A DNA stretch of 64,000 bases from Saccharomonospora xinjiangensis XJ-54 (GTDB taxonomy: Bacteria; Actinomycetota; Actinomycetes; Mycobacteriales; Pseudonocardiaceae). Where the stretch lies: positions 2,023,482 through 2,087,481 of the forward strand of contig NZ_JH636049.1 in NCBI RefSeq assembly GCF_000258175.1, read 5' to 3'. Each line of letters starts with the position of its first letter. The first letter of the stretch is position 1. The notes under the pieces were generated by a model that was not told the origin of the DNA, did not search any database, and saw only the letters and a program-made list of their open reading frames with translations. The position numbers and the translations under genes were made by a program. Of this stretch, positions 34,236 through 42,765 are shown piece after piece.

Positions 34236-34679
34236 ATGGTTGACCTCGCGACCCACACCGAGACGAAGCGGGTTCGGCGGACTCGCGCGGAGGACACCGT
34301 TCTCGCGCTCTTCCGGTTCGTCGTGGCCTTCCTCTTCCTGTGCCACGGGCTCCAAGGGTTCGGTGCGTTCGGCGGGATCGACGGCGCAGGCACGGCTGTG
34401 CCGCTCGGCTCGTGGCCCGGCTGGTGGGCGAGCCTGATCGAGGTGGCGGGCAGCGTCCTGGTGTTCGCCGGTCTCTTCACCAGGCTCGCGGCGCTGGTGT
34501 GCTCGGGCACGATGGCTTATGCCTACTTCGTCGTGCACCAGCCGGAAGCACTGTTTCCATTGGAGAACCTCGGTGAGCCCGCCGCGCTGTACAGTTGGAT
34601 CTTCCTGCTGCTCGCGGTGTTCGGGCCGGGCCGCTGGGCCATCGACAACGTCAGGTCCGCGTCCGAAAACCGCCGGTGA
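34236..34679 (+). CDS. DoxX family membrane protein
   Basis: A 147-residue DoxX protein with four predicted helices and the typical FRFVVAFLFLCHGLQGFGAF N-terminal helix, then EVAGSVLVFAGLFTRLAAL. DoxX members are linked to thiosulfate:quinone oxidoreductase or to oxidative-stress protection in mycobacteria; no catalytic partner is encoded here, so the role is unknown. Start ATG 34236. Confidence 0.88.
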   Translation: MVDLATHTETKRVRRTRAEDTVLALFRFVVAFLFLCHGLQGFGAFGGIDGAGTAVPLGSWPGWWASLIEVAGSVLVFAGLFTRLAALVCSGTMAYAYFVVHQPEALFPLENLGEPAALYSWIFLLLAVFGPGRWAIDNVRSASENRR

Positions 34680-34708
34680 CCACCCCGCGCGCGCGGCAGA
34701 TTCGGCAC

Positions 34709-35173
34709 ATGAACTTTCGGATCGTACCGATGGCCACCGCCGTTGCCGACGAGGTTCGTACCACGCTACGAGCGCCAGGCTACGGGCATCCCGCGTGGCG
34801 CGAGATCCCAGAGGAGGCTGCGCCGTGCCGCGTCTGCCTCGACGCCATCCAGCCGGGCAGGGAAGCGCTGATCGGGTTCACCTACGACCCGTTCCAGCTC
34901 ACCGGGGACCCATCCCTGCCCGGCCCTGTCTTCGTCCACGAACGACACTGCGAGCCCTACACCGGTTCAGGCACCTATCCCGCGAGGCTCGGCAGGAGCG
35001 GGCTGCTGCTCAACTGCTACCGCGAGGGACGGCAACTCGTGCGGGCACGGCGCATCGACCACGCCGACGCCGAGGACGCACTCGGCGAACTCCTCGCACT
35101 TCCCGAGGTGGACTACATCCACGTGCGCAGTGCCACGGCAGGCTGCTACCTCTGCACGGCGCTGCCTGGCTGA
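34709..35173 (+). CDS. DUF1203 domain-containing protein
   Basis: A 154-residue DUF1203 protein: CRVCLDAIQPGREALIGFTYDPF in the N-terminal half and VHERHCEPY, ending in IHVRSATAGCYLCTALPG. Conserved Cys and His suggest metal binding. Function unknown. ATG 34709 places the domain at the correct distance from the N-terminus. It starts 30 bp after the DoxX gene on the same strand. Confidence 0.82.
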   Translation: MNFRIVPMATAVADEVRTTLRAPGYGHPAWREIPEEAAPCRVCLDAIQPGREALIGFTYDPFQLTGDPSLPGPVFVHERHCEPYTGSGTYPARLGRSGLLLNCYREGRQLVRARRIDHADAEDALGELLALPEVDYIHVRSATAGCYLCTALPG

Positions 35174-35333
35174 AACGGCGCCACGCACCGGGTAACCCGC
35201 AGCGAGCGCCTCGACGTCGCAGGTGGCGTCGGGCAACGTGGGAAACCGCTCCACCATGAGCGTGACCTCCCCGACACGACGCCGTCCACGTTCACCGCCC
35301 GCACGGTGGAGGCGACTGCGGCGGGACGAACGG

Positions 35334-36950
35334 TCAGCCGCCCGTCGCGACCAGGTTCTCCAGGCGGAGTTCCGGGTGCCTTCGCACGAGCAGGCGCATG
35401 CTCATGTCGTCGGCGAACAGCGCGAGATCGGTGCCATCGCTGCGGGTCAGGACCTCACTGTTGCGGCCGGCGTCAACGAGTGCGCGCTGCGCCGGATCGG
35501 CCAGCCTGCGCACCGTCGAGTACGGCAGCCGGTCGAGCTTCACCGGCGAGTTGAACTCGTGTTCCATCCGGTGTGCGGCGACCTCGAACTGCATCGGCCC
35601 CACAGCCGCGAACACCGGCGCGGCGTCGCCCCGCGTCTCGGAGGTCAGCAACTGCACGACGCCTTCGGACGACAACTGCTCGACACCCTTGCGGAACTGC
35701 TTGGCCTTGCTGAGGTCCGCGGGCCGCGCCACCGCGAAGTGGGCGGGCGCGAAACTCGGCAACCCAGGAAAGCGCACGGCAGGCTTGCCCGCGTAGAGCG
35801 TGTCGCCGACCCTCAGCGCGGAGGCGTTGACGAGGCCGACGACATCCCCGGGATACGCGACGTCCACAGTGGATCGTTGCTGCCCGAAGACCTGGTGTGC
35901 GTACTTGGTGGCGAACGGCCGCTTCGTGGTGGCGTTGGTGACCACCATGCCCCGCTCGAACACGCCGGAACACACCCGAGCGAACGCCACCTGGTCGCGG
36001 TGGGCCGGATCCATGCCCGTCTGCACCTTGAACACGAACGCGGAGAACTCGTCGTCGAGGCTGCGGTCGTTGCCGTCAACGTCAGTCCTCGGCTCCGGCC
36101 TCGGAGCGAGATCGACGAGCAAGTCCAGCAGGTGGCGCACACCGAAGTTCAGGACAGCGGAACCGAACAGCACCGGGGTCGCCGTCCCACTCAGGTACGC
36201 GGCGAGGTCGAACTCCCCTCCCGACGCGGCGACGAGCTCCCACTCCTCCTTCGCGCGGGAGAAGTCCTCCCCCAGCTCCGCCTCGGCGCGGTCGGCGGCA
36301 AGCCGGGTCTCCTCAGCCACCGTCGCGCCTCCGGCCGTCCGCTCGAACGCGACGAACGAGCCGTCCGTGACGTCGAGGACGCCCCTGAACCGGCCCGCCT
36401 CACCGACCGGCCACGTCAACGGCATCGGCGCCAGCCCGATCCGCTCGGTCAGCTCGTCACAGAGTTCGAGCGCCTCCCTGCCGGGGCGGTCCCACTTGTT
36501 GATGAACGTGATCACCGGGATGCCGCGATGGCGGCACACGTCGAACAGCTTCAGCGTCTGCGGCTCAAGACCCTTCGCGGCGTCGAGCAGCATCACCGCG
36601 GAATCGACCGCGGACAGCACGCGGTAGGTGTCCTCCGAGAAGTCCGCGTGACCCGGCGTGTCCAGCAGGTTCACCACCGCGTCGCGGTAGGCGAACTGCA
36701 ACGCCGCCGAGGTGATGGAGATGCCGCGGGCGCGCTCCATCTCCATCCAGTCGGAGACGACACCCTGCCTGCCCGCCTTGCCGTGCACGGCGCCTGCCTC
36801 GGAGATCACCCGCGCGTGCAGCGCGAGTGCCTCCGTCAGCGTCGATTTGCCCGCATCCGGGTGACTGATGACGGCAAAAGATCGCCGTCGGCGCGCCTGC
36901 GCCACGACGTCATTGCCCGAAGAAGCGGCTGCGCCCGCACGAGAACTCAT
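35334..36950 (-). CDS. prfC: Peptide chain release factor 3 (RF3)
   Basis: A 538-residue translational GTPase that recycles RF1/RF2 from the ribosome after termination. G1 is SHPDAGKST (residues about 29-37), G3 is DTPGHADF and G4 NKWD; domains II and III follow, including ALRVGDTLYAG and GPMQFEVAAHRM. The length is normal. ATG 36950 is preceded by AGGA about 9 nt upstream; an upstream in-frame extension is unlikely. It stands alone and is divergent from the ADP-ribosylglycohydrolase gene. Confidence 0.95.
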   Translation of the reverse strand: MSSRAGAAASSGNDVVAQARRRRSFAVISHPDAGKSTLTEALALHARVISEAGAVHGKAGRQGVVSDWMEMERARGISITSAALQFAYRDAVVNLLDTPGHADFSEDTYRVLSAVDSAVMLLDAAKGLEPQTLKLFDVCRHRGIPVITFINKWDRPGREALELCDELTERIGLAPMPLTWPVGEAGRFRGVLDVTDGSFVAFERTAGGATVAEETRLAADRAEAELGEDFSRAKEEWELVAASGGEFDLAAYLSGTATPVLFGSAVLNFGVRHLLDLLVDLAPRPEPRTDVDGNDRSLDDEFSAFVFKVQTGMDPAHRDQVAFARVCSGVFERGMVVTNATTKRPFATKYAHQVFGQQRSTVDVAYPGDVVGLVNASALRVGDTLYAGKPAVRFPGLPSFAPAHFAVARPADLSKAKQFRKGVEQLSSEGVVQLLTSETRGDAAPVFAAVGPMQFEVAAHRMEHEFNSPVKLDRLPYSTVRRLADPAQRALVDAGRNSEVLTRSDGTDLALFADDMSMRLLVRRHPELRLENLVATGG

Positions 36951-37042
36951 GCCAAGCTGTCCTGATCGGAAGTGCACATACCCGGACCAGGGTACCGGCG
37001 CCCTGCCGGGGTGTGTCGGCGAGACAGCGAGGATGCCCAGAG

Positions 37043-37984
37043 ATGGATCACACGTCCCGCATCGACAAGGCGCGCGGCCTGCTGTTCGGCCTCGCCCTCG
37101 GTGACTGCCTCGGCGCCCCGTTCGAGGGCAAGGAGGGCGTCACCGACTCCGACATCGTCGCGGCGCAGAACGGCACCGGCGCGCTACGGCACACCGACGA
37201 CACCGCGCTGGCGCTCGTGCTGGCCCGGCACCTCGCACACCGGCTCGGTGGCAGGCCGAGGAAGGTGGACGGCTGCATCGACGCCGACGTGCTGGCGCGG
37301 GAGTTCGCCGAGGCATGGCAGGCCGAACCGTGGCGAGGATATGGCGGCGGCGTCACGAAGTCCTTCGGGCTCATCGTGGCTGGCACCCACTGGCGCAACG
37401 CGATCCGCGCCGTGTTCCCCGACGGCTCCTTCGGAAACGGTGGCGCGATGCGTGTGGCGCCGGTCGCGCTCGTCGGCGCGGGTGTGCGGGAGGTCACGGA
37501 GCTGGCGCGCCGCAGCGCGGAGGTCACCCACGCACACGACGACGCGCTGCACGGCGCTGTGTGTCAGGCGGTGGCGGCCCACCTTGCCATCCAGCTCGAC
37601 CCCGCTCAGCCACTCAGTGCAGGTGCCTTCGTCGAGACCGTCCGCGACGCGGTCCCCTCGACACTGTGGGCGAAGAAGTTCGACATCGTCGCCGAGCTGG
37701 CCGAACGGGACACCGACCCGGCGGAGGCCTCGGCGGCACTGGGCAACGACGTGTCCGCTCCGGGATCGGTACCGCTCGCTCTGCTGTCGTTCCTACGCCA
37801 CCCGCGAAGGCCGGACGCCGCCATCAGGTTCGCCATCCGCGCGGGCGGGGACACCGACACCGTGGCGGCCATGGCGGGCGCGCTCGCCGGCGCCCACAGC
37901 GGGTACGCCGCGCTGCCGACCCCGGCCGTCAGCAGGCTCGAAGCCGCGAAGCAGCTCCACCTCTATGCCGAACACCTGGCGTGA
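37043..37984 (+). CDS. ADP-ribosylglycohydrolase family protein
   Basis: A 313-residue, all-helical Mg-dependent hydrolase of the ARH/DraG fold that removes ADP-ribose from proteins or small molecules. Metal-binding motifs are present: LALGDCLGAPFEG at the N-terminus, HTDDTALAL, and GGDTDTVAAMAGALAGA near the C-terminus. ATG 37043 is preferred; GTG 37013 in frame is possible. No ADP-ribosyltransferase is seen next to it, so the target is unknown. Confidence 0.9.
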   Translation: MDHTSRIDKARGLLFGLALGDCLGAPFEGKEGVTDSDIVAAQNGTGALRHTDDTALALVLARHLAHRLGGRPRKVDGCIDADVLAREFAEAWQAEPWRGYGGGVTKSFGLIVAGTHWRNAIRAVFPDGSFGNGGAMRVAPVALVGAGVREVTELARRSAEVTHAHDDALHGAVCQAVAAHLAIQLDPAQPLSAGAFVETVRDAVPSTLWAKKFDIVAELAERDTDPAEASAALGNDVSAPGSVPLALLSFLRHPRRPDAAIRFAIRAGGDTDTVAAMAGALAGAHSGYAALPTPAVSRLEAAKQLHLYAEHLA

Positions 37985-38067
37985 TCGCACGTGAGCCCGC
38001 GACACCCGTCGCGGCTCGGTGTCGAACCGTCACCAACCTCGGGGTGACGCAACGCTTGGCCGCGCGG

Positions 38068-38212
38068 GAAGTGCGGACACGCGTACGTGAAGTGCGGACA
38101 CGAGACGCAGGGTGTCGTGTCCGCAGTCTGTGCACGGGTGTTTGCATCTCACGGCGCGGACCCGCGTACGGGAAGTGCGGACACGCGTGCAGGAGGTGCG
38201 GACACGGCGTCA
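38068..38212. repeat. Island 4 of the 21-bp-period repeat
   Basis: The stretch between the convergent ADP-ribosylglycohydrolase and MerR genes contains GAAGTGCGGACACG units. Positions 38091-38150 are a near-identical inverted copy of 6838-6896 in island 1. The end sequence GTGCGGACACGGCGTCAGG is shared with island 5. Confidence 0.85.
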
Positions 38213-38656
38213 GGGGCGGCGGGCTCGTTCCAGGTGGCGCGCGAGACTCTCCCTGAGCATGGCGGCGAAGTCCTCCGCCGTGTCGAGGGTGGCCGCGAGT
38301 TCCGCACAGCGGCGCTCGGCTCGCTCGGTGAACTCACGCAACCGGCGCAGCTCGCCCTCGTCGAGCGTCGCCGTGCCGCCACCGCCCCGTGGCGCGGGAT
38401 GGAGCAGATCGAGCAACTCCCTCATCTCGTCGAGCTGAAAACCCAGGGGCTTCATCCTGCGGACGAGTTGCAGGCGGGCAACGTCCGGCTCCGTGTAGAG
38501 CCGGAACCCTCCCTGGCTGCGTGCGCTGGGGGCCACCAGTCCGACTTCCTCGTAGTAGCGGATGGTGCGCAGCGAGAGGCCCGTCCTCGCGGACACTTCA
38601 CCGATGCGCATGTGCTCATCCACGTGATGAACCCTCACTTCCTCGGCCGGTGACAT
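38210..38656 (-). CDS. MerR-family transcriptional regulator
   Basis: A regulator of about 148 residues with an N-terminal winged HTH (MRIGEVSARTGLSLRTIRYYEE), the GGFRLYTEPDVARL wing and a coiled-coil dimerisation helix (RLREFTERAERRCAELAA). The C-terminus lacks the Cys pairs of metal-sensing MerR proteins, so a small-molecule or redox signal is more likely. The start is uncertain: ATG 38656 is chosen, with TACGGT just upstream. The C-terminal stop abuts repeat island 4. Confidence 0.82.
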   Translation of the reverse strand: MSPAEEVRVHHVDEHMRIGEVSARTGLSLRTIRYYEEVGLVAPSARSQGGFRLYTEPDVARLQLVRRMKPLGFQLDEMRELLDLLHPAPRGGGGTATLDEGELRRLREFTERAERRCAELAATLDTAEDFAAMLRESLARHLERARRP

Positions 38657-38774
38657 GATCACCGTACTCCTTCTCGATCTTGAGCGCCGACAGTCCACAA
38701 CGGACTGAAAGTCCACCGGCGGGCCCGAGGAGTGCACGCAAACCTGCCCTAACGTCAGGGTAGGATTCACCTCT

Positions 38775-39149
38775 GTGACACCTGAGATGTTCGAGTCCGT
38801 GGAGGCTTACAACGCCGCCCATCCCGCCAGCCCTTTCCCGGCAGACCGCCACAAGCGAGGTGTGCTGCGCGGCTACCGCGCCGCCATGCGAGGTGTCACC
38901 GACGACGTCACGGGTGCGGACTCACGCACGTCGCTCACCGTGGATTTCCTTCCGGGAGGGGCGCCGCTGCCCGACGAGGCCGACCGCGTCGGCAACGTGG
39001 TGGCCAGCCATTGGGGCGAGGGACCGGTGTACGTGCTCGCCGAGAACGTGTCGCTGCGCGCCGCGTGGCAGTCGGTGAAGGACGCCTGGCCCACTCACCT
39101 TTCCGAGGTGCGCTCTGCGCTGGAGACGCTCGCGACGTCTCGCGCGTGA
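38775..39149 (+). CDS. Conserved-looking hypothetical protein
   Basis: A 124-residue soluble protein without a family I recognise. It is predicted mixed alpha/beta, with no signal peptide. GTG 38775 is the start; TAGGAT lies 8 nt upstream, so it may be leaderless. Its 3' end overlaps by 55 bp the tail of the broken acetyltransferase gene on the other strand. Codon bias is normal for the window. Confidence 0.6.
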   Translation: MTPEMFESVEAYNAAHPASPFPADRHKRGVLRGYRAAMRGVTDDVTGADSRTSLTVDFLPGGAPLPDEADRVGNVVASHWGEGPVYVLAENVSLRAAWQSVKDAWPTHLSEVRSALETLATSRA

Positions 39150-39956
39150 CCCTCGACGCCGAACAAGGGCAGAGCAGGCGTGATCCCCTCGACCGCGACG
39201 TCCACCGCCTGGCGGCTCGCCCACTCCGCCCGGCTCAGCCGCATCCGCTGCTCGACCACCGGCGCTGACCGCACCACCCTGCGAAACACGCCGTCGGGCC
39301 GGTAGCCGACTCTGCGTGACACGGTCAGCGACGCGGTGTTGTGCTCTGAGAGCCTCTAACGCATTGGCGTTCGATCAGGGAGCGGCGGCCAGGTGGATGG
39401 ATCGCAAGGCGGAGGGGCGTCCGCGTACTGGAAGTACGTGGGCGGTCTTCCAACGCAGTGAGGCGCCGCCCGGGCGCCGCGAGCCGAACAGACCAATGCG
39501 TTGGGGGCTCTGAGGCTCCGGACACAGCGTCTTCCGCGCCGAGGCAGGCGAAGGCGAGATGCAGCACCGCCGCCCTCATCTCGGTGCCGATGCCCTGCCC
39601 CTGGTGTGCGAGACCGAGCCACGACCCGGTGCCGACCTCCCGTGTCACAACGAACTGCCGTGCGCGCAGCGACTGCATCCCCACCACGGTTCCGCCGCGC
39701 ACGACACAGAGGTTGAGGCACCAATCGTCGGGACTCCACTCCGCCAGCGTCCGCCACTGGTGCTGGAGCAGGTCGAGAGCGAGCGCGCCCGGCTCCTGGT
39801 CGGTCCAGGCGTGAAGGAATGGCATTACCTCGGGCGGACGCCCCCCCGCAACGCCACTTCGACGAGCGCGGCCAGGTCGGCGTCGTCGGGCACGCGCAGC
39901 TCCAGCCTCGATGTCCGAAGCCAGAGTCCGAGCACGGGGAAGTGTTCGACCAGCAT
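39095..39956 (-). pseudogene. GNAT acetyltransferase pseudogene (frameshift plus MITE insertion)
   Basis: Three pieces read as one RimJ/RimL-type N-acetyltransferase. The N-terminal piece (ATG 39956: LWLRTSRLELRVPDDADLAA) runs into a stop at 39825. The middle piece begins at RPPEVMPFLHAWTDQEPG in another frame and holds the acetyl-CoA site GLAHQGQGIGTEMRAAV. The C-terminal piece (TASLTVSRRVGYRPDGVFRR) ends at 39095. The first break is at a C7 tract (39841-39847), where +1 or -2 restores the frame; the second is the inserted element at 39351-39506. Removing the element and one flanking repeat rejoins the middle and C-terminal pieces in frame. Confidence 0.85.
39343..39514. mobile_element. MITE-like insertion with terminal inverted repeats and 8-bp target duplication
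   Basis: A 156-bp non-coding segment (39351-39506) is bounded by direct repeats GCTCTGAG at 39343-39350 and 39507-39514. Near the ends, AGAGCCTCTAACGCATTGG (39349-39367) is matched in inverted form by 39493-39511 with 17 of 19 identities. The inside contains the hairpin CGTACT-GGA-AGTACG and a GGCGCC-rich stem. It encodes no transposase, so it would need one in trans. IS family not identified. Confidence 0.8.
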
Positions 39957-40016
39957 CACCGCATCGTCGCGCGGCCCTCCTCGTGACGCATCCGCTTTTC
40001 GCGGTACCCCTGTGGC

Positions 40017-40685
40017 ATGGCACGACAATCCACCGCCCTGCCCGCCGCCGTGCGCGCCGACGCCGACACGTTGTGGCGCTACCACGTTCTCGACCACCCC
40101 CCGCGCCATACCGACGTCGGTATCGGCCTCGGCAGCCACGACCTCGGGGTGGCCGATCACACGGCGGCCCTCTACCTGGACGGCTGGTTCCCGCTGGTGG
40201 TGTTCACGGGCGCGGCCACCCCGACAACGGTCGGTCGCTTCCCACGCGGGGAGGCCGTGCACTACCGGGAACGCGCGCTCGCGCTGGGTGTGCCTGCCGA
40301 CGCCGTGCTGGTGGAGCCGCACGCTCGCAACACCGGTGACAACATCACGCTCACGCGCGCGTTGCTCGCCGACCAGGATGTCGCCGCGCTGACGGCGACC
40401 CTGGTGTGCAAGCCGTACCAGCAACGCAGGGCCTACGCCACGTGCCTCAGGCTGTGGCCGGAGCTTGATGTTCGCTGCTCGGCATCGCATACCGAGCTGG
40501 ACGACTACCTTGCTGCGATCGGCGATCCTGAACAGGTCGTGCACATGCTCGTCGGCGAGACCCAGCGCGTCACCGCCTACGCCAAGCGTGGGTTCACGGT
40601 CGCTCAGGACATGCCACCCGAGGTCGATGCCGCCTTCCGACGTCTCGTGGACGCCGGCTACACCGCGCGGTTGCTGCCGTCGTGA
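40017..40685 (+). CDS. YdcF/SanA-like DUF218 protein
   Basis: A 222-residue DUF218-fold protein of the cytosolic YdcF type (no signal peptide or membrane helix): DVGIGLGSHDLGVADHTAALYLDGWFPLVVFTG is seen as GIGLGSHDLGVA and LVVFTGAA, followed by PRGEAVHYRERALALGVP and EPHARNTGDNITLTR. YdcF binds SAM; other members act in envelope biogenesis. TACCCC lies 6 nt before ATG 40017, fitting a leaderless start. Repeat island 5 follows. Confidence 0.85.
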   Translation: MARQSTALPAAVRADADTLWRYHVLDHPPRHTDVGIGLGSHDLGVADHTAALYLDGWFPLVVFTGAATPTTVGRFPRGEAVHYRERALALGVPADAVLVEPHARNTGDNITLTRALLADQDVAALTATLVCKPYQQRRAYATCLRLWPELDVRCSASHTELDDYLAAIGDPEQVVHMLVGETQRVTAYAKRGFTVAQDMPPEVDAAFRRLVDAGYTARLLPS

Positions 40686-40699
40686 CGCAGCGAGCCGAG

Positions 40700-40790
40700 A
40701 CGTGCCGACACCCGTACGGGAAGTGCGAACACGCGTGCAGGAAGTGCCGACACGCGTGCGGGAAGTGCGGACACGGCGTCAGGTCAGGCC
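40700..40790. repeat. Island 5 of the 21-bp-period repeat
   Basis: Four units of the CACCCGTACGGGAAGTGC / CACGCGTGCAGGAAGTGC type with a 21-bp period lie between the convergent YdcF and siderophore ABC ATPase genes. It ends with the same GTGCGGACACGGCGTCAGG as island 4. Confidence 0.85.
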
Positions 40791-41758
40791 AGGGCATCGT
40801 AGGAACACAGGGGGCGTCCTGTCACATCGTCGTGCCACACCCGGCCACGGACCCCGAACACCGCATACAGCAGGTCCGCATCGACGACCTCCTCAGCGGG
40901 CCCTTCGGCGTACACCCCGCCGTCCTTCAACGCAACGACGCGGTCGGCGTAGCGGGCGGCCTGCGCGAGGTCGTGCAGCACGGTCACCACGGTGAGCCCG
41001 CGTTCGGCGCGCAGGCGGGCCACGAGGTCGAGCACTTCGATCTGGTGCCGGACGTCGAGGTAGGTGGTCGGCTCGTCGAGCAGCAACAACGGCGCGTCCT
41101 GAGCCAGCGCGAGCGCGAGCCGGGCCCGTTGACGTTCGCCGCCGGAGAGCCGGTCAACAGGGGTGTCCGCGAGTGGCTCGACACCGGTGTCGGCCATCGC
41201 AAGCAGGACGTGGTCGTCGTCGCCCTCGGCGAGCATCCCGAGCGGGCCGCGCGTCGCGTAGCGGCCCTGGCGCACGAGCTGCCGCACCGTGAGCGACGGC
41301 ACCGTGGCCGTGGATTGCGGCAGCATCGCCAGCTCGCGAGCGATCTGCCTTCGCGAGTAGGACGGCAGTGGTCTGCCCCGCAACGTCACCGAACCGGTGT
41401 CCGGCCGTTGCAGGCCCGCGAACATCCGGAGCAGCGTGGACTTACCGCAACCGTTGCGGCCGACCAGCGCGAGCCATTCCCCTCGCCGCACGTCGAGGTC
41501 GATGCCCCGGAGCACGGTGCGGTCGCCGAAGGCGTGGCACAGGCCGCGAGCACCGAGCGGTTCCGTCGGCTGCCCCGGTGACTCCGGAGGCTTCGGTGAC
41601 TCCGGAGGCTTCGGCGACCCCAGCGAGGTCGGCGGCCCGGACGATTCCGGTGATTTCCGCACCTTCGGCGACCCCAACGACTCCGGAGACGTCGGTGGAC
41701 TCGGTGACTCCGGAGACCCCGGAGACCCTGGCGGGTTCGGCGAAATCACTGTCCTCAC
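40784..41758 (-). CDS. Ferric-siderophore-type ABC importer ATPase with Pro/Ser-rich N-terminal extension
   Basis: A 324-residue FepC/FhuC-type ATPase energising import of a metal chelate. Walker A is GRNGCGKST (100-108), signature LSGGE (204-208), Walker B LLLLDEP (224-230). Unusually, the ABC domain is preceded by about 65 residues of low complexity made of Gly-Ser-Pro and Pro-Glu-Ser-Pro units, encoded by degenerate tandem repeats (about 41,565-41,755). GTG 41758 forms a GTGA overlap with the permease stop, which supports this extension being translated. Last gene of the importer operon. Confidence 0.92.
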   Translation of the reverse strand: MRTVISPNPPGSPGSPESPSPPTSPESLGSPKVRKSPESSGPPTSLGSPKPPESPKPPESPGQPTEPLGARGLCHAFGDRTVLRGIDLDVRRGEWLALVGRNGCGKSTLLRMFAGLQRPDTGSVTLRGRPLPSYSRRQIARELAMLPQSTATVPSLTVRQLVRQGRYATRGPLGMLAEGDDDHVLLAMADTGVEPLADTPVDRLSGGERQRARLALALAQDAPLLLLDEPTTYLDVRHQIEVLDLVARLRAERGLTVVTVLHDLAQAARYADRVVALKDGGVYAEGPAEEVVDADLLYAVFGVRGRVWHDDVTGRPLCSYDALA

Positions 41759-42765
41759 TGTCCTTTCGACGTCGTGACTCTGCGGGCGACGCGGATCAGC
41801 ACCACCGCGCCCAACACCGCGGTGATCGCCCCAGCCGGAAGGCCGAACTGCCGTTCCGAGCCGGCCACCCATGCCGTGACGCGGGTGGCCACGGTGTCCG
41901 CGGCCGACACCGTGATGGCGCCCAGCAGTGCGCTCGCCGGGATGGTGGTGCGATGCGAGGTGCCGACGAGGTACCTCGCACCGTGCGGGGCGAGGAGCCC
42001 GACGAAGGCGAGCGCTCCGACGGTGGCGATGGCCACCGAGGCGGACACCACCGCCACGAGCACCGCCACGCCCTGCCAAGGGCGCACGGCAACACCCACC
42101 ACGGTGGCGTGCTCCGCCCCCACCGAGAGGATGTCGAGCACTCCCGCGATCGCCACGGCCGCGACAAGCACGCCGATCACCCACGGCCACAGCAGGTGCC
42201 AGTGCTCCCAGCCCCTGCCGGTCAGCGACCCGATCAACCACTGGGTGATGGCTCCGGCGAGCTGTGGCCGCGCGGTGAGCAGCACGAGCGCCGCCCCCGA
42301 CAACACGGCCGACACCAGCACGCCCACGACCACGAGCCGTCCCTCGTCCCGCGCGCTGTGTGCGGTGACCAGCCACAACAGCCCGCCACCGGCGATGCCG
42401 CCCGCGATCGCCCACACCAGGAGTGCCGACGGCCCGTGCTCGCCACCTGCTCCGAACACGGTGGCCGCGACGGCACCGAGTACCGCGCCGGAGCCGATGC
42501 CGGTGACCTCGGGTGAGGCGAGCGGATTGCGCAGGACGGCCTGGAGCACACACCCCGCCACCCCGAGGCACGCACCAGCGCCGATGGCCACCAGCACCCT
42601 GGGAAGGCGAAGTTCCAGCACTATCCCGCGCATCAGGTCGTCGCCACCACCCGCGAGTACGGCGAGGCTGTCGGCGCCGGAGGTTCCCGTCGCGAGCTGC
42701 ACCATCGCCGCAACCGGCAGCAGACCTGCCAGAACGCCGAAGACCACCAACGACCGGGCCTTCAT
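41755..42765 (-). CDS. FecCD-family siderophore ABC permease (second)
   Basis: A 336-residue permease of the FecCD/BtuC family with about nine to ten membrane helices. Family motifs include LELRLPRVLVAIGAGACLG, LQAVLRNPLASPEVTGIGSGA (seen as RNPLASPEVTG) and GLLAPHGARYLVG. ATG 42765 overlaps the first permease's stop (ATGA). It forms a heterodimer with the first permease. Confidence 0.92.
   Translation of the reverse strand: MKARSLVVFGVLAGLLPVAAMVQLATGTSGADSLAVLAGGGDDLMRGIVLELRLPRVLVAIGAGACLGVAGCVLQAVLRNPLASPEVTGIGSGAVLGAVAATVFGAGGEHGPSALLVWAIAGGIAGGGLLWLVTAHSARDEGRLVVVGVLVSAVLSGAALVLLTARPQLAGAITQWLIGSLTGRGWEHWHLLWPWVIGVLVAAVAIAGVLDILSVGAEHATVVGVAVRPWQGVAVLVAVVSASVAIATVGALAFVGLLAPHGARYLVGTSHRTTIPASALLGAITVSAADTVATRVTAWVAGSERQFGLPAGAITAVLGAVVLIRVARRVTTSKGQ

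Noticed and set aside
38087..38653. Plus-strand ORFs antisense to the MerR gene
   Set aside because: They are shadows of the MerR coding sequence and repeat island 4.
6778..40790. CRISPR array
   Set aside because: The repeats are directly tandem with no unique spacers, vary between islands, and no cas genes are present.
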